Source: Zobellia russellii
GTDB lineage: Bacteria; Bacteroidota; Bacteroidia; Flavobacteriales; Flavobacteriaceae
Length of the DNA stretch: 64,000 nt
Direction of reading: 5' to 3'
Assembly (NCBI RefSeq): GCF_018728565.1
Contig: NZ_JACSOI010000008.1
Coordinates: 89,938 to 153,937, forward strand
The position numbers and the translations under genes were made by a program. Shown one piece after another: positions 17,529-26,056 of this stretch; position 1 is the first letter of the stretch, and every line of letters begins with the position of its first letter. The notes under the pieces are model-generated. The model was given only the letters and a program-made list of their open reading frames with translations, did no database searches and was not told where the DNA came from.

Positions 17529-20081
17529 TAAGGTATGTACCCGATAAAGGTCATCTGCAGCTTGCATTAGTTTGTTTTTGAGTGTTGGTTTTAAATCGGG
17601 ATTTTCGGTTAGGAAATTCTCCAATATGGTATATGCTTCAGCGGATGTATGTTTCCCGATGGTATTTTTCAGCCAGCCTTTTGGAAAGAATATATCTCCG
17701 GTTTTTTGAATTTCTTCCAGTATATCAAGACTTGCTCTCAGGTTTTTTAGGCTTTGTTTTTCGCGAAGCGGATGATTTAGATGGCTTAAGGCATCTAAGA
17801 CCCACGATTCTTTCTGTCGGTTTTTTTCGTTTAGAAGAGCGTTGAAGAATTCATTTCTAACCGTTTCATCATTAGATAAAGAAGGGAGGAGAAAGTTAAA
17901 TTCCGCCAATTTATCAGGATTGTCTATAGCTTTCTTGGCTTCCAATACTATATTTTCCGAATCTGGGTGATGAAAAAGAACTAAGCTTTCTGCCATAGTG
18001 GTATAATCATCCGTATTCAATTTTAAATTTGGCAGCGTAATATCCTTATGCCAAACTTGATACAATTGTGTACGTGATTCCTTCAAGTAGGCAATGGAAC
18101 GAAAAGTTGAAAACAAGGTTTTCTTTAGATTGGAAGGTAGGTCCGATTGCAATTGGGACCAAAGTTGCTCGGCTAGTATAGGTTGATGCTCTGTTCTTTC
18201 ATCAGCGGATAAAAATGTCCAGAAAATATGGGTTATATAGCCCGAAAGTAAATTGGCTACAAGTTCATTATTTTCATGGACCAAGTGCTTGCGATAGAAT
18301 TGGAGTGCCTCCTTTGGTGTAATATTACCCCTTAGAAAATTTTCATAGATGTTGATGAACAGATATCCTCGTGCCACATCATCCGTAATTTTAGGCAGGT
18401 TTTCCGTTTCTGATTCGTGCAGCGGGAAAACACCATACCCCATACCATTGGAATTGTACAGGATAGATAAAGGTTTGGGTTTGCCAATGGCTTCAGGAAG
18501 GGTAATGCTGCTCCCTGTCATTTGAACGGGAATGTTTACTAAGCTATCTTGGTATACCAAGGTTAAATCAAAAGTCTGGGGCCATATGTGGTAACTATCG
18601 TCTTCTGCGGTCTGGCTTATTTCAAAAGAGGCTATGTTTTGGTTAGAATCATATACTATTTGGTCGTGAAATAAAGGGCGCCCAGCAGCATTTACCCAAG
18701 TTTCACTCCATTTTTCAACATCTACTTCAGTGTTTTTTGCAAGTATCTGTATAAGGTCGTTCCAAGTGGCATTGCCATTACTGTAGGTTTTTATGTATTC
18801 TTGAATACCCTTTTGAAAGGTTTTTTTTCCTAAAATGGTTTCTAACTGGCGCATCATTATCGGAGCTTTGCTGTAGATGATACTTCCGTAAAGCGAACCT
18901 GCATTGTTGAGGTTGTTTAATTCTTGGCGAATAGGGTTGGAGCCTTTGGTTCTATCCTCACCGTACGCTCTTGGGTAGTGCGTGGTCATAAAGGAAAGGT
19001 CGTGGTTTATATCCGGGAAAGCCGGGTTGGCAATTTTATCCGCTATGAAATTGGCAAAGACTTCCTTCATCCAAACATCATTGAACCAATCCATGGTTAC
19101 CAAATCTCCAAACCACATATGGCTGGTTTCATGGGCTATGAGTTTTAACCTTCTTAATTTTTGGTTCTCAGTAGAAGTTTCATCTAAAAACAGGACACTT
19201 TCTTTATATTGTATTGCACCCACGTGCTCCATGCCGCCATACTGGAACCCCGGAATGGTAGCAAAATCCAGCTTCTGAAAAGGGAATTTGTATTGGGTGT
19301 AATCCTCTAAAAAAGCTATGGATTGTTGGTGAAGGTTAAAAATGGTATCCGTGCTATAGGCAACCTTCTTTTTATCCGTTTCCCGGTACAACATAGTCAT
19401 GTCAAAACCATTTGGATTTTGATGCGTAAGATTGAATTTACCGGCTACAAAAGAGAATAGATAAGTGCTCATTAGGTCCGTTTGGCCAAAATGATGAGTG
19501 GTAACCCCGTTATTATCCTCTTTACTTATTTCTGGAGCTCCGCATAGTACAGTCCAATCTTTTGGCGCCGTAATTTCCAGAGAATAGGTAGCCTTTAAGT
19601 TAGGCTGGTCAAAACATGGAAAGAGCGTTCGGGCACGGTCCGGAACTAAAAGGGTGTAGAGATAGTCATCATTTCGGTTTAAAGAAGATTCCCCTGCAAT
19701 GAAATCTATCTCTATTATGTTCTTCCCGGTTTTTAGGTACTTGGAGTCTATTTTAATGTGTTCATGTTCGTGAACAATGACTGTGGTTTTAGAGTTGACG
19801 TCAATAGATTTTAAATGGGAAGTTTGTTCTTTAAAATCAAGATACAGTGGGGTATCTACGTCAGAAATTTGAAAAGTTAAAACCAGTTGTGCCGGAATAG
19901 GCTGGGTTTTCGCTTCCGGAATTTTAAAATTAAGTTGATAATTGACGTTGGAAACTTGGTTTTTCCTGTAAGTTGCCAACTCTAAAGAAACCCCATCTTC
20001 TAACTGAAGAGCTGTGTTGGTACGGTCTTTACAGGATAAGAAAATTAAGGCTGTAACTAATGTAATATAGAGTGCTTTCAT
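17505..20081 (-). CDS. M1-family zinc aminopeptidase lipoprotein
   Basis: 858 residues. Lipoprotein signal with acylated Cys17 (ALIFLSCKDRTN), so anchored in the envelope, probably degrading peptides in the periplasm or at the surface. Domains: N-terminal beta-saddle (about 30-215), catalytic thermolysin-like domain (about 230-460) and a long C-terminal helical region. Exopeptidase motif GGMEHVGAIQY at 282-292 (GAMEN equivalent), zinc motif HETSH at 317-321 and the third ligand Glu340 in WMKEVFANF, 18 residues after HEXXH as the family requires. The usual NEGFA reads KEVFA. All catalytic residues are present. Stands alone; its 3' end is inside the guaB terminator. Confidence 0.93.
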   Translation of the reverse strand: MKALYITLVTALIFLSCKDRTNTALQLEDGVSLELATYRKNQVSNVNYQLNFKIPEAKTQPIPAQLVLTFQISDVDTPLYLDFKEQTSHLKSIDVNSKTTVIVHEHEHIKIDSKYLKTGKNIIEIDFIAGESSLNRNDDYLYTLLVPDRARTLFPCFDQPNLKATYSLEITAPKDWTVLCGAPEISKEDNNGVTTHHFGQTDLMSTYLFSFVAGKFNLTHQNPNGFDMTMLYRETDKKKVAYSTDTIFNLHQQSIAFLEDYTQYKFPFQKLDFATIPGFQYGGMEHVGAIQYKESVLFLDETSTENQKLRRLKLIAHETSHMWFGDLVTMDWFNDVWMKEVFANFIADKIANPAFPDINHDLSFMTTHYPRAYGEDRTKGSNPIRQELNNLNNAGSLYGSIIYSKAPIMMRQLETILGKKTFQKGIQEYIKTYSNGNATWNDLIQILAKNTEVDVEKWSETWVNAAGRPLFHDQIVYDSNQNIASFEISQTAEDDSYHIWPQTFDLTLVYQDSLVNIPVQMTGSSITLPEAIGKPKPLSILYNSNGMGYGVFPLHESETENLPKITDDVARGYLFINIYENFLRGNITPKEALQFYRKHLVHENNELVANLLSGYITHIFWTFLSADERTEHQPILAEQLWSQLQSDLPSNLKKTLFSTFRSIAYLKESRTQLYQVWHKDITLPNLKLNTDDYTTMAESLVLFHHPDSENIVLEAKKAIDNPDKLAEFNFLLPSLSNDETVRNEFFNALLNEKNRQKESWVLDALSHLNHPLREKQSLKNLRASLDILEEIQKTGDIFFPKGWLKNTIGKHTSAEAYTILENFLTENPDLKPTLKNKLMQAADDLYRVHTLKNKGQNN

Positions 20082-20179
20082 GAACTTTTGAACGGGGAGT
20101 ATTTACTTTGATGAAATGAAAGTACTTAAAAGTAAAAACGAATACAAGAGGTTTAACTAATCTAACTTTTAGAGAATAA

Positions 20180-20214
20180 AAAACCCTGATATTATTTTAC
20201 AATATCAGGGTTTT
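20180..20214 (-). terminator. Terminator of the thioredoxin-like gene
   Basis: 14-bp perfect stem AAAACCCTGATATT / AATATCAGGGTTTT with a 7-base loop. Reading leftward it ends in a T run, placing it 25 bases after the stop of the 20240-20773 gene. Confidence 0.88.
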
Positions 20215-20239
20215 AAAATGTTATATGTAGCTCTTTTGT

Positions 20240-20773
20240 TTATTTGCTTTCACCGGCATAAGTCTTCCAGTCTTGGTCCTTGTAAATATTATCGCCAAAG
20301 TATCTGGCAATATTTAAGAAAGGCTCTGGTTTTTGATAGCCCGGTACAGGAGAAAGCATGTTCATTTCTTCGTCCAGAAAGATAGTGGTTGGGTAACTTA
20401 ACCTGCCTTGCATAAGGGCTGCGGCAAATTCATGATATCCTTTTCTTCCGGAGGGGATAAACTTATAGGTTTTTCCTTTAAATTCAATGGGTTCCTTACC
20501 TTCACCATCTAACTTCACCATATAAAAATTATCGACCATGTAGGCAGCAACCTCAGAATTTTGAAAGGTATCCTTGTCCATCTTTTTACACCATCCACAC
20601 CAATCTGTATAGACATCTATAAAAATTTTCTTAGGATTTTTTTCCGTTGCAACTAATTCTGCCGCTTCGTTCCAGCTCAACCATTTTACCTCTTGAGCGT
20701 TCATGGTTGTGATAGTTAGCCCTATAAAGGCAAACAGGACAAATTTTAAGGCGTATGTGGTGCGTATTTTCAT
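20240..20773 (-). CDS. Exported thioredoxin-fold protein with CGWC active site
   Basis: 177 residues: a Sec signal peptide (residues 1-26, ending TTMNAQ) followed by a thioredoxin-like domain. The active site is Cys59-Gly-Trp-Cys62 in VYTDWCGWCKKMDKDTF, with the cis-Pro in LSYPTTIFLDEEMN. This layout (thioredoxin_7/DUF255-like, with an insertion FKGKTYKFIPSGRKGYHEFA) is typical of Bacteroidota periplasmic thiol-disulfide proteins that reduce or isomerise disulfides in exported proteins. Monocistronic, with a strong terminator. The lysA gene ends 59 bases upstream on the same strand, so read-through is possible. Confidence 0.9.
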   Translation of the reverse strand: MKIRTTYALKFVLFAFIGLTITTMNAQEVKWLSWNEAAELVATEKNPKKIFIDVYTDWCGWCKKMDKDTFQNSEVAAYMVDNFYMVKLDGEGKEPIEFKGKTYKFIPSGRKGYHEFAAALMQGRLSYPTTIFLDEEMNMLSPVPGYQKPEPFLNIARYFGDNIYKDQDWKTYAGESK

Positions 20774-20832
20774 TCTGATTTTTGCGGTATTAGTCCAACT
20801 AATGTACCAAAACTAACGAAAATCCAACAAGT

Positions 20833-22074
20833 TTATTTTGCTAAGGCCTTTTCCTTCTTGGTAGCAAAGAGATTTTTAACATCTATTTGATGTTTGATCA
20901 GGTCATCAAAAGTTTCTCGCTCCCTAATTAAAATAGCTTTGCCTTCATGCCAAAGTACTTCTGCAGGTCTAAACCTAGAGTTGTAATTGCTGGCCATGGT
21001 AAAGCAATATGCCCCTGCATTTTTAAAGCAAAGAATATCACCTTCACTTATTTCGTTTATTCGCTTGTTACTGGCAAAAGTATCGGTCTCACAAATATAG
21101 CCTACCACAGAATAGTAACGTTCCCTACCTTCTGGGTTGGATATGTTAAGGATGCGATGCGTAGCCCCATAAAGCATGGGTCTAATTAAATGGTTAAAAC
21201 CAGAATCAATACTAGCAAATACCGTTGAAGTAGTTTGTTTTACTACATTTACTTTAGCAAGGAAATTACCGGCTTCACTAACCAAGAATTTCCCAGGTTC
21301 AAAAGCCAATGTAAGTTGTTTGCCGTATTCTTTACAGAACTCGTTAAAGCGGGAACCTAGTTTTTTGCCAAGCTCTTCAACGTTGGTTTCAATATCACCA
21401 TCTTTATAAGGTACTTTAAAACCACTACCAAAATCTATAAAATCAAGGTTTTTAAAGTTTTTAGCAGTTTCAAAAAGTATCTCCGATGCATAAAGGAAAA
21501 CATCAATATCCAAAATATCACTTCCGGTATGCATGTGTATACCGTTAATGTTCATGTTGGTAACATTAACAATGCGTAACAAATGTGGAATTTGATGAAT
21601 ACTGATACCAAATTTGGAATCAATATGACCTACGGATATATTAGCATTTCCACCTGCCATAACATGTGGGTTGATGCGAATACAAACGGGAACATCTGGG
21701 TGCTTGCTGCCAAATTGCTCTAAAATAGAAAGGTTGTCTATATTAATGCGAACCCCCAATTTTGATGCTTCCTCTATTTCTTCCAAAGAAACACCGTTAG
21801 GTGTGAAAATGATAGATTCTGGTTTGAATCCTGCCAGAAGACCTAATTGAACCTCTTGTATGGAAACCGTATCCAGGCCACTTCCCAAACTGTTCATTAG
21901 TTTTAAGATAGCTATATTGGATAAAGCTTTGGCGGCGTAATTAAGTTTCAACTTCTTTACACTGCTAAAGGCATTTGTAAGTCTTTCAAACTGAGAAATT
22001 ATTTTTTCCGAATCGTAAACGTAAACGGGGTCTCCATATGTTTTTGCTATATTTAGCAAATCGGCATTATTCAT
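20833..22074 (-). CDS. lysA: Diaminopimelate decarboxylase
   Basis: PLP enzyme of the fold-III (alanine racemase-like) class; converts meso-diaminopimelate to lysine. 413 residues. The PLP lysine is Lys49 in LNYAAKAL. The HIDSKFGIS motif, the glycine-rich phosphate-binding FIDFGSGFKVPY, and AFEPGKFLVSEAGNFLAKV are all present. The C-terminal active-site segment reads ICETDTFA instead of the common CESGD but keeps the catalytic Cys and Glu, followed by GAYCFTMASNYNSRFRPAEVLW. Other fold-III decarboxylases are possible, but the PAEVLW ending favours LysA. Divergent from the LON-domain gene, each with its own promoter in the 164-base gap. Confidence 0.92.
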   Translation of the reverse strand: MNNADLLNIAKTYGDPVYVYDSEKIISQFERLTNAFSSVKKLKLNYAAKALSNIAILKLMNSLGSGLDTVSIQEVQLGLLAGFKPESIIFTPNGVSLEEIEEASKLGVRINIDNLSILEQFGSKHPDVPVCIRINPHVMAGGNANISVGHIDSKFGISIHQIPHLLRIVNVTNMNINGIHMHTGSDILDIDVFLYASEILFETAKNFKNLDFIDFGSGFKVPYKDGDIETNVEELGKKLGSRFNEFCKEYGKQLTLAFEPGKFLVSEAGNFLAKVNVVKQTTSTVFASIDSGFNHLIRPMLYGATHRILNISNPEGRERYYSVVGYICETDTFASNKRINEISEGDILCFKNAGAYCFTMASNYNSRFRPAEVLWHEGKAILIRERETFDDLIKHQIDVKNLFATKKEKALAK

Positions 22075-22091
22075 ATCTTCGGTATTTAAAG

Positions 22092-22123
22092 CAAATTTAA
22101 CCCGTTAATCTTATATGGGCAAA
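22092..22123 (-). promoter_or_regulatory. Predicted lysA promoter
   Basis: On the minus strand: -33 TTTG (22120-22123), 20-base spacer, -7 TAAATTTG (22092-22099), then the lysA ATG 18 bases further. Good fit to the Bacteroidota consensus. Confidence 0.55.
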
Positions 22124-22162
22124 AAAACCGTTACAAATATAAAAAATACAACAAATTGTTAT

Positions 22163-22195
22163 TTTTGAAACATGGGTCTGTGTAATTTAAATTTG
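22163..22195 (+). promoter_or_regulatory. Predicted promoter of the LON-domain gene
   Basis: -33 TTTG (22163-22166), 21-base spacer, -7 TAAATTTG (22188-22195); the ATG follows at 22239. It lies back-to-back with the lysA promoter. Confidence 0.6.
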
Positions 22196-22238
22196 CGGTT
22201 CGTAATTTCGGTCGTATTTTTAGAGCAAATATTACACT

Positions 22239-22877
22239 ATGAAATTGGCGTTATTACCACTGCAATCTATATTTTTTCCGGGCGAAACCGTACCGCTACA
22301 TATTTTTGAGGACCGCTACAAGCAATTGATTAAAGATTGTAGAAATGAGGCGGTTACCTTTGGTATTCCTGTTTATATTAATGATAGTATGACTTATGGA
22401 ACAGAAGTTCAATTGGTAGAAATTGTAAATACTTACGAAGACGGAGCTATGGATGTAACCTGCGTAGCACGCCAAGTTTTTCGTATCCTAAGTTTCAAAA
22501 ACCAAATGGATGGCAAGCTTTATGCAGGCGGAACCATAAAATTTATTGATAGCGTAAGAGATGCGGATAAATCCTTGAAAAAGGAGGTGCTAGATAAGAT
22601 TCACGAACTGTACGAGCTTATGGCCGTGCCCTATACCCCGTTGCCGTTAGAGAAGTTCAATAGTTATGTATTGGTACATAAAATGGGGCTTTCGTTTGAC
22701 CAAGAGTACCAATTATTGCAAATGCCAAGTGAGCGGGATCGTTTGTTATTTATGAAGTCGCATTTAATTTCAACCATATCAATGTTGAGCGAAGTTAATC
22801 GTACCAAAAAGACCATAGAAATGAACGGCAACTTTAAAAACTTTGACCCCTTAGATTTTAAGGATTTTAATTTATAA
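22239..22877 (+). CDS. Stand-alone LON substrate-binding-domain protein
   Basis: 212 residues covering only the N-terminal (substrate-binding) domain of Lon protease, without ATPase or protease parts. Typical signatures: LALLPLQSIFFPGETVPLHI at the start, FEDRYKQLIKDCRNEAVTFG, and VTCVARQVFRILSF, then a helical tail ending LLQMPSERDRLLFMKSHL. Such free LON-domain proteins are widespread and uncharacterised; a role in recognising unfolded proteins is assumed only from the Lon domain. Has a well-formed promoter. No partner gene is adjacent except sucC, 187 bases downstream with its own -7 element. Confidence 0.9.
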   Translation: MKLALLPLQSIFFPGETVPLHIFEDRYKQLIKDCRNEAVTFGIPVYINDSMTYGTEVQLVEIVNTYEDGAMDVTCVARQVFRILSFKNQMDGKLYAGGTIKFIDSVRDADKSLKKEVLDKIHELYELMAVPYTPLPLEKFNSYVLVHKMGLSFDQEYQLLQMPSERDRLLFMKSHLISTISMLSEVNRTKKTIEMNGNFKNFDPLDFKDFNL

Positions 22878-23029
22878 TTCTGTTCTCATAGACCATTGTA
22901 AAACTTATAAAGTAAAAAAAAGAACGTGATTTAGGTGGATGGACCAGTTATAGGTAAGAGTTTTTAAGGCTTAGGATATATCTACGCAACTAACTCTATA
23001 TTTCATTAGTCTAAATCCTCTACGTTTCC

Positions 23030-23037
23030 TATTTTTG
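23030..23037 (+). promoter_or_regulatory. Predicted sucC -7 element
   Basis: TATTTTTG, identical to the pyrD -7 element, 27 bases before the sucC ATG. No TTG is seen at the expected -33 distance. Confidence 0.35.
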
Positions 23038-23064
23038 CTTTCGAATCTAAATATACCTTAATAT

Positions 23065-24258
23065 ATGAATCTTCACGAGTACCAAGGAAAAGAGATTTTG
23101 GCCAGTTTCGGTGTGCGCATTCAGCGCGGTATCGTGGCCCATAATTCAAAGGAAGCCGTAGAGGCTGCAAAACAATTAACTGCCGAGACCGGAACAGGTT
23201 GGCACGTTATAAAAGCCCAGGTACATGCAGGTGGCCGTGGTAAAGGTGGAGGTGTAAAATTGGCCAAAAACCTTAAGGAAGTAGAAGAAATTGCAGGAAA
23301 CATTATAGGAATGAACCTGATTACCCCACAGACTTCTGCGGCGGGTAAAAAAGTTCACCAAGTTTTAGTTGCCGAAGATGTATACTACCCAGGCGATAGT
23401 GAAACTAGTGAATTCTATATGTCAGTTCTTTTGAACAGAGGTACAGGAAGAAATATGATCATGTACTCTACCGAAGGTGGAATGGACATTGAGGAGGTTG
23501 CCGAAAGCACTCCACATCTTATTTTTACTGAAGAAATTGATCCTGCTACAGGTCTTTTACCGTTTCAAGCTAGAAAAATTGCTTTTAACCTAGGGTTGTC
23601 AGGTACTGCTTTTAAAGAAATGACCAAATTTGTTGCTTCTTTGTACAAGGCTTATGTAGAGAGTGATTCCAGTATGTTTGAAATCAACCCAGTGTTGAAA
23701 ACATCGGATGACAAGATAATGGCGGTAGATGCTAAGGTATCTATTGATGATAATGCGCTTTACCGTAGAAAGCAATATGCAGAAATGCGTGATTTACGTG
23801 AAGAGAACGCAATTGAAGTTGAAGCTGGTGCATTGGGTCTAAATTATGTTGATTTAGATGGAAATGTGGGCTGTATGGTAAACGGAGCCGGATTGGCAAT
23901 GGCCACGATGGATTTGATTAAAATGGCCGGTGGTGAACCAGCTAACTTTTTAGATGTTGGTGGTACAGCCGATGCTAAAAGGGTAGAAGAAGCTTTCCGT
24001 ATTATCTTAAAAGACGAAGGTGTTAAAGCTATTTTGGTGAATATCTTTGGCGGTATCGTACGTTGTGACCGTGTTGCAAATGGTATTGTAGAGGCTTACA
24101 AGAATATGGGAGATGCTATTAAAGTTCCAATTATTGTTAGATTGCAAGGTACCAATGCAGAAATTGCTAAGGAAATTATTGATAATTCCGGTTTGGCGGT
24201 ACATTCCGCAGTACAGTTCCAAGAAGCTGCTGATAAAGTAAAAGAAGTTTTAAGCTAA
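23065..24258 (+). CDS. sucC: Succinyl-CoA synthetase beta subunit (ADP-forming)
   Basis: 397 residues; the nucleotide-binding beta subunit of the TCA-cycle succinate-CoA ligase. N-terminal ATP-grasp domain starting MNLHEYQGKEILASFGV, with VIKAQVHAGGRGKGGGVKLA as the nucleotide-binding region, MFEINPVLKTSDDKIMAVDAKV for metal binding, and the C-terminal CoA-ligase domain with GNVGCMVNGAGLAMATMDLI, GGEPANFLDVGG and VNIFGGIVRCDRVANGIV. Length and motifs are standard. The alpha-subunit gene sucD is not adjacent: a strong terminator follows and an unrelated small gene comes next, so the two subunits must be encoded apart. Confidence 0.97.
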   Translation: MNLHEYQGKEILASFGVRIQRGIVAHNSKEAVEAAKQLTAETGTGWHVIKAQVHAGGRGKGGGVKLAKNLKEVEEIAGNIIGMNLITPQTSAAGKKVHQVLVAEDVYYPGDSETSEFYMSVLLNRGTGRNMIMYSTEGGMDIEEVAESTPHLIFTEEIDPATGLLPFQARKIAFNLGLSGTAFKEMTKFVASLYKAYVESDSSMFEINPVLKTSDDKIMAVDAKVSIDDNALYRRKQYAEMRDLREENAIEVEAGALGLNYVDLDGNVGCMVNGAGLAMATMDLIKMAGGEPANFLDVGGTADAKRVEEAFRIILKDEGVKAILVNIFGGIVRCDRVANGIVEAYKNMGDAIKVPIIVRLQGTNAEIAKEIIDNSGLAVHSAVQFQEAADKVKEVLS

Positions 24259-24280
24259 AACTATCTTTTTATAAATTTTG

Positions 24281-24314
24281 AAAGGGATGAATCACATGGT
24301 TCATCCCTTTTTTT
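24281..24314 (+). terminator. sucC terminator
   Basis: 11-bp stem AAAGGGATGAA / TTCATCCCTTT, 8-base loop, followed by further T's, 22 bases after the stop codon. Confidence 0.9.
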
Positions 24315-24345
24315 ATACGCATAATTAAACATTTTACAATTTGTG

Positions 24346-24394
24346 TTTTACTCAGGTCGAGTAAAAAGCTGAGGTATCGTTAGATTTTTTACTC
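24346..24394. repeat. Inverted and direct copies of TTTTACTC
   Basis: TTTTACTC (24346-24353), then its inverted copy GAGTAAAA (24359-24366, 5-base spacer), then a direct copy TTTTACTC (24387-24394). It lies between the sucC terminator and the small secreted gene at 24518 and could be an operator for that gene; function unknown. Confidence 0.35.
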
Positions 24395-24517
24395 GTTTTA
24401 TGACATTACTGTTTTCTAGTGTTAAATTTTAGTAAATAGTCAGTATACGGGCTCTATTTTGTAATATCTTTAACGTGAATTAGTTATCTGAATTAGCAAA
24501 ACAAAACAACAAACGCC

Positions 24518-24868
24518 ATGAAAAAATCAATTTATGCATTAATGGTGATGATGGTATTTAACATAGGTTATGTTCTGGCCAACACACCCGAAGTTGAAGT
24601 ACACGAACCAAAAGCATTAAAAGTTCTTACTTCACAAATTTATGAGATGTTAGGAACAAACGTTATTCCTAATGATATTAGAGGCTCTAAAGCAGAAGTT
24701 AGAGTAGCTGTTGATGAAGGGAATTACCTAAGAATCCTTTCTATAGAAACGGAGAATGAAGCCTTAAAAGATTTTTTGAAAAGTGCTATTGACTTTGAGA
24801 AATTATCAAAAGGAACTTTTGAAAAGGGTATTGTTTATCGCATTCCAATTGAAGTAGCTAAGCGATAA
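24518..24868 (+). CDS. Small secreted protein, paralogue of the 33185 gene
   Basis: 116 residues: a Sec signal peptide (residues 1-22, ending VLANT) and an alpha/beta domain of about 90 residues. I know no named function. The mature part has LTSQIYEMLGTNVIPND, then AEVRVAVDEGNYLRILSIETENEALKDFLKSAID and a C-terminal GIVYRIPIEV. The protein at 33185-33520 has the same layout and matching segments (LTVQIYELLTDN; VRFTLNQNQEIVVLSVNADNEVVEAFVKEKL; GRTYTLPVRI). The pair flanks the leftward Lrp-associated operon. The pattern of a helix followed by strands with the 'IVVLSV' core recalls small TonB-C-like or sheet domains, but this is not secure. Ends at a shared terminator with ald. Confidence 0.78.
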   Translation: MKKSIYALMVMMVFNIGYVLANTPEVEVHEPKALKVLTSQIYEMLGTNVIPNDIRGSKAEVRVAVDEGNYLRILSIETENEALKDFLKSAIDFEKLSKGTFEKGIVYRIPIEVAKR

Positions 24869-24890
24869 AAGTCAATCATTTTATAATTGA

Positions 24891-24918
24891 AAAAAGGTCT
24901 CCATTGGAGACCTTTTTT
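24891..24918. terminator. Bidirectional terminator between the small gene and ald
   Basis: GGTCTCC / GGAGACC stem with a 3-base loop, A6 on the left and T7 on the right, located between two converging genes. Confidence 0.9.
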
Positions 24919-24934
24919 TATGATTATTGGTCGG

Positions 24935-26014
24935 TTAAAATGCTTGCATTATTTCATCATAAACAATTTCACCATTAATGATATTCAGTCCTTTTCTTAA
25001 CGAGGCATCGGTATCTGTTGCATTTGCCCAGCCTAAATTGGCGAGCTTCAGCACATAGGGTAAAGTAACGTTTGTTAAGGCTACAGTAGAAGTGTAGGGC
25101 ACAGCTCCCGGCATATTCGCCACGGAATAATGTACCACATCATCTATAATATAGATTGGGTCTTCGTGAGTGGTGGGTCTTGTAGTTTCCACACAGCCGC
25201 CTTGATCTACGGCAACATCAACAATAACGGTTCCCGGACGCATTTCTTTAAGCATATCCCTAGTTATAAGATTGGGTGCTTTTGCACCTTTCAAAAGAAC
25301 CCCGCCAACAATTAGGTCGTGGGTCTTTATGTGTTTACGGATATTGAATTCATTGGAAAACTCAGTAATAACATGTGGGGGCATCACATCATTTATGTGT
25401 CTAAGTCGTTTCATATTAATGTCCAAGATGGTTACTTGAGCTCCAAGACCGGCAGCCATCTTAGCTGCTTGCACACCTACAACGCCAGCACCTAAAACTA
25501 GAACTTTTCCTGGGGCAACACCGGGAACACCTCCTAGAAGAACCCCTCTGCCTTTTGCTGGTTTTTCTAAATATTTAGCTCCCTGTTGTATGGCCATTCT
25601 TCCTGCAACCTCAGACATAGGTGTTAACAATGGCAGGGTGCCATCTTCATCCTCAACCGTTTCATAAGCAATGCATATAGCTTTGCTTTCAATCATTGCT
25701 TTGGTTAGAGATTCGCTGGAAGCGAAATGAAAATAGGTAAAAATAATCTGATCAGGTTGTACCAAATCGTATTCCTCGGGCATGGGTTCCTTGACTTTTA
25801 CAATCATTTCACTAATGCCATAAACTTGTCCAATAGTATCTAAAATAAGGGCTCCGGCTTTTTTATAATCGTAATCAAAAAAACCGCTGCCCTCGCCAGC
25901 GGTAGATTGTACATAAACAATATGCCCATGTTTGGTGAGTTCGTAGACTCCTGCAGGAGTCATCCCTACACGATTTTCATTGTTTTTAACTTCTTTGGGA
26001 ATACCGATTGTCAT
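24935..26014 (-). CDS. ald: Alanine dehydrogenase
   Basis: NAD-dependent oxidative deamination of L-alanine to pyruvate and ammonia (reversible), cytosolic. 359 residues, slightly shorter than the usual 370. Substrate residues Arg15 (NRVGMTP), Lys75 (VKVKEP) and His96 (TYFHFA) are all at the canonical positions. The Rossmann motif is GKVLVLGAGVVGVQAAKMA and the C-terminal signature is VANMPGAVPYTSTVALTN. It is the last gene of the leftward receptor/aminotransferase/permease operon, 42 bases after the permease, which suggests the system feeds amino groups or alanine into central metabolism. Confidence 0.95.
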   Translation of the reverse strand: MTIGIPKEVKNNENRVGMTPAGVYELTKHGHIVYVQSTAGEGSGFFDYDYKKAGALILDTIGQVYGISEMIVKVKEPMPEEYDLVQPDQIIFTYFHFASSESLTKAMIESKAICIAYETVEDEDGTLPLLTPMSEVAGRMAIQQGAKYLEKPAKGRGVLLGGVPGVAPGKVLVLGAGVVGVQAAKMAAGLGAQVTILDINMKRLRHINDVMPPHVITEFSNEFNIRKHIKTHDLIVGGVLLKGAKAPNLITRDMLKEMRPGTVIVDVAVDQGGCVETTRPTTHEDPIYIIDDVVHYSVANMPGAVPYTSTVALTNVTLPYVLKLANLGWANATDTDASLRKGLNIINGEIVYDEIMQAF

Positions 26015-26056
26015 GCTCTTTTCTTTATATAAATTAAAATATTGGGTTCTTTTAAT

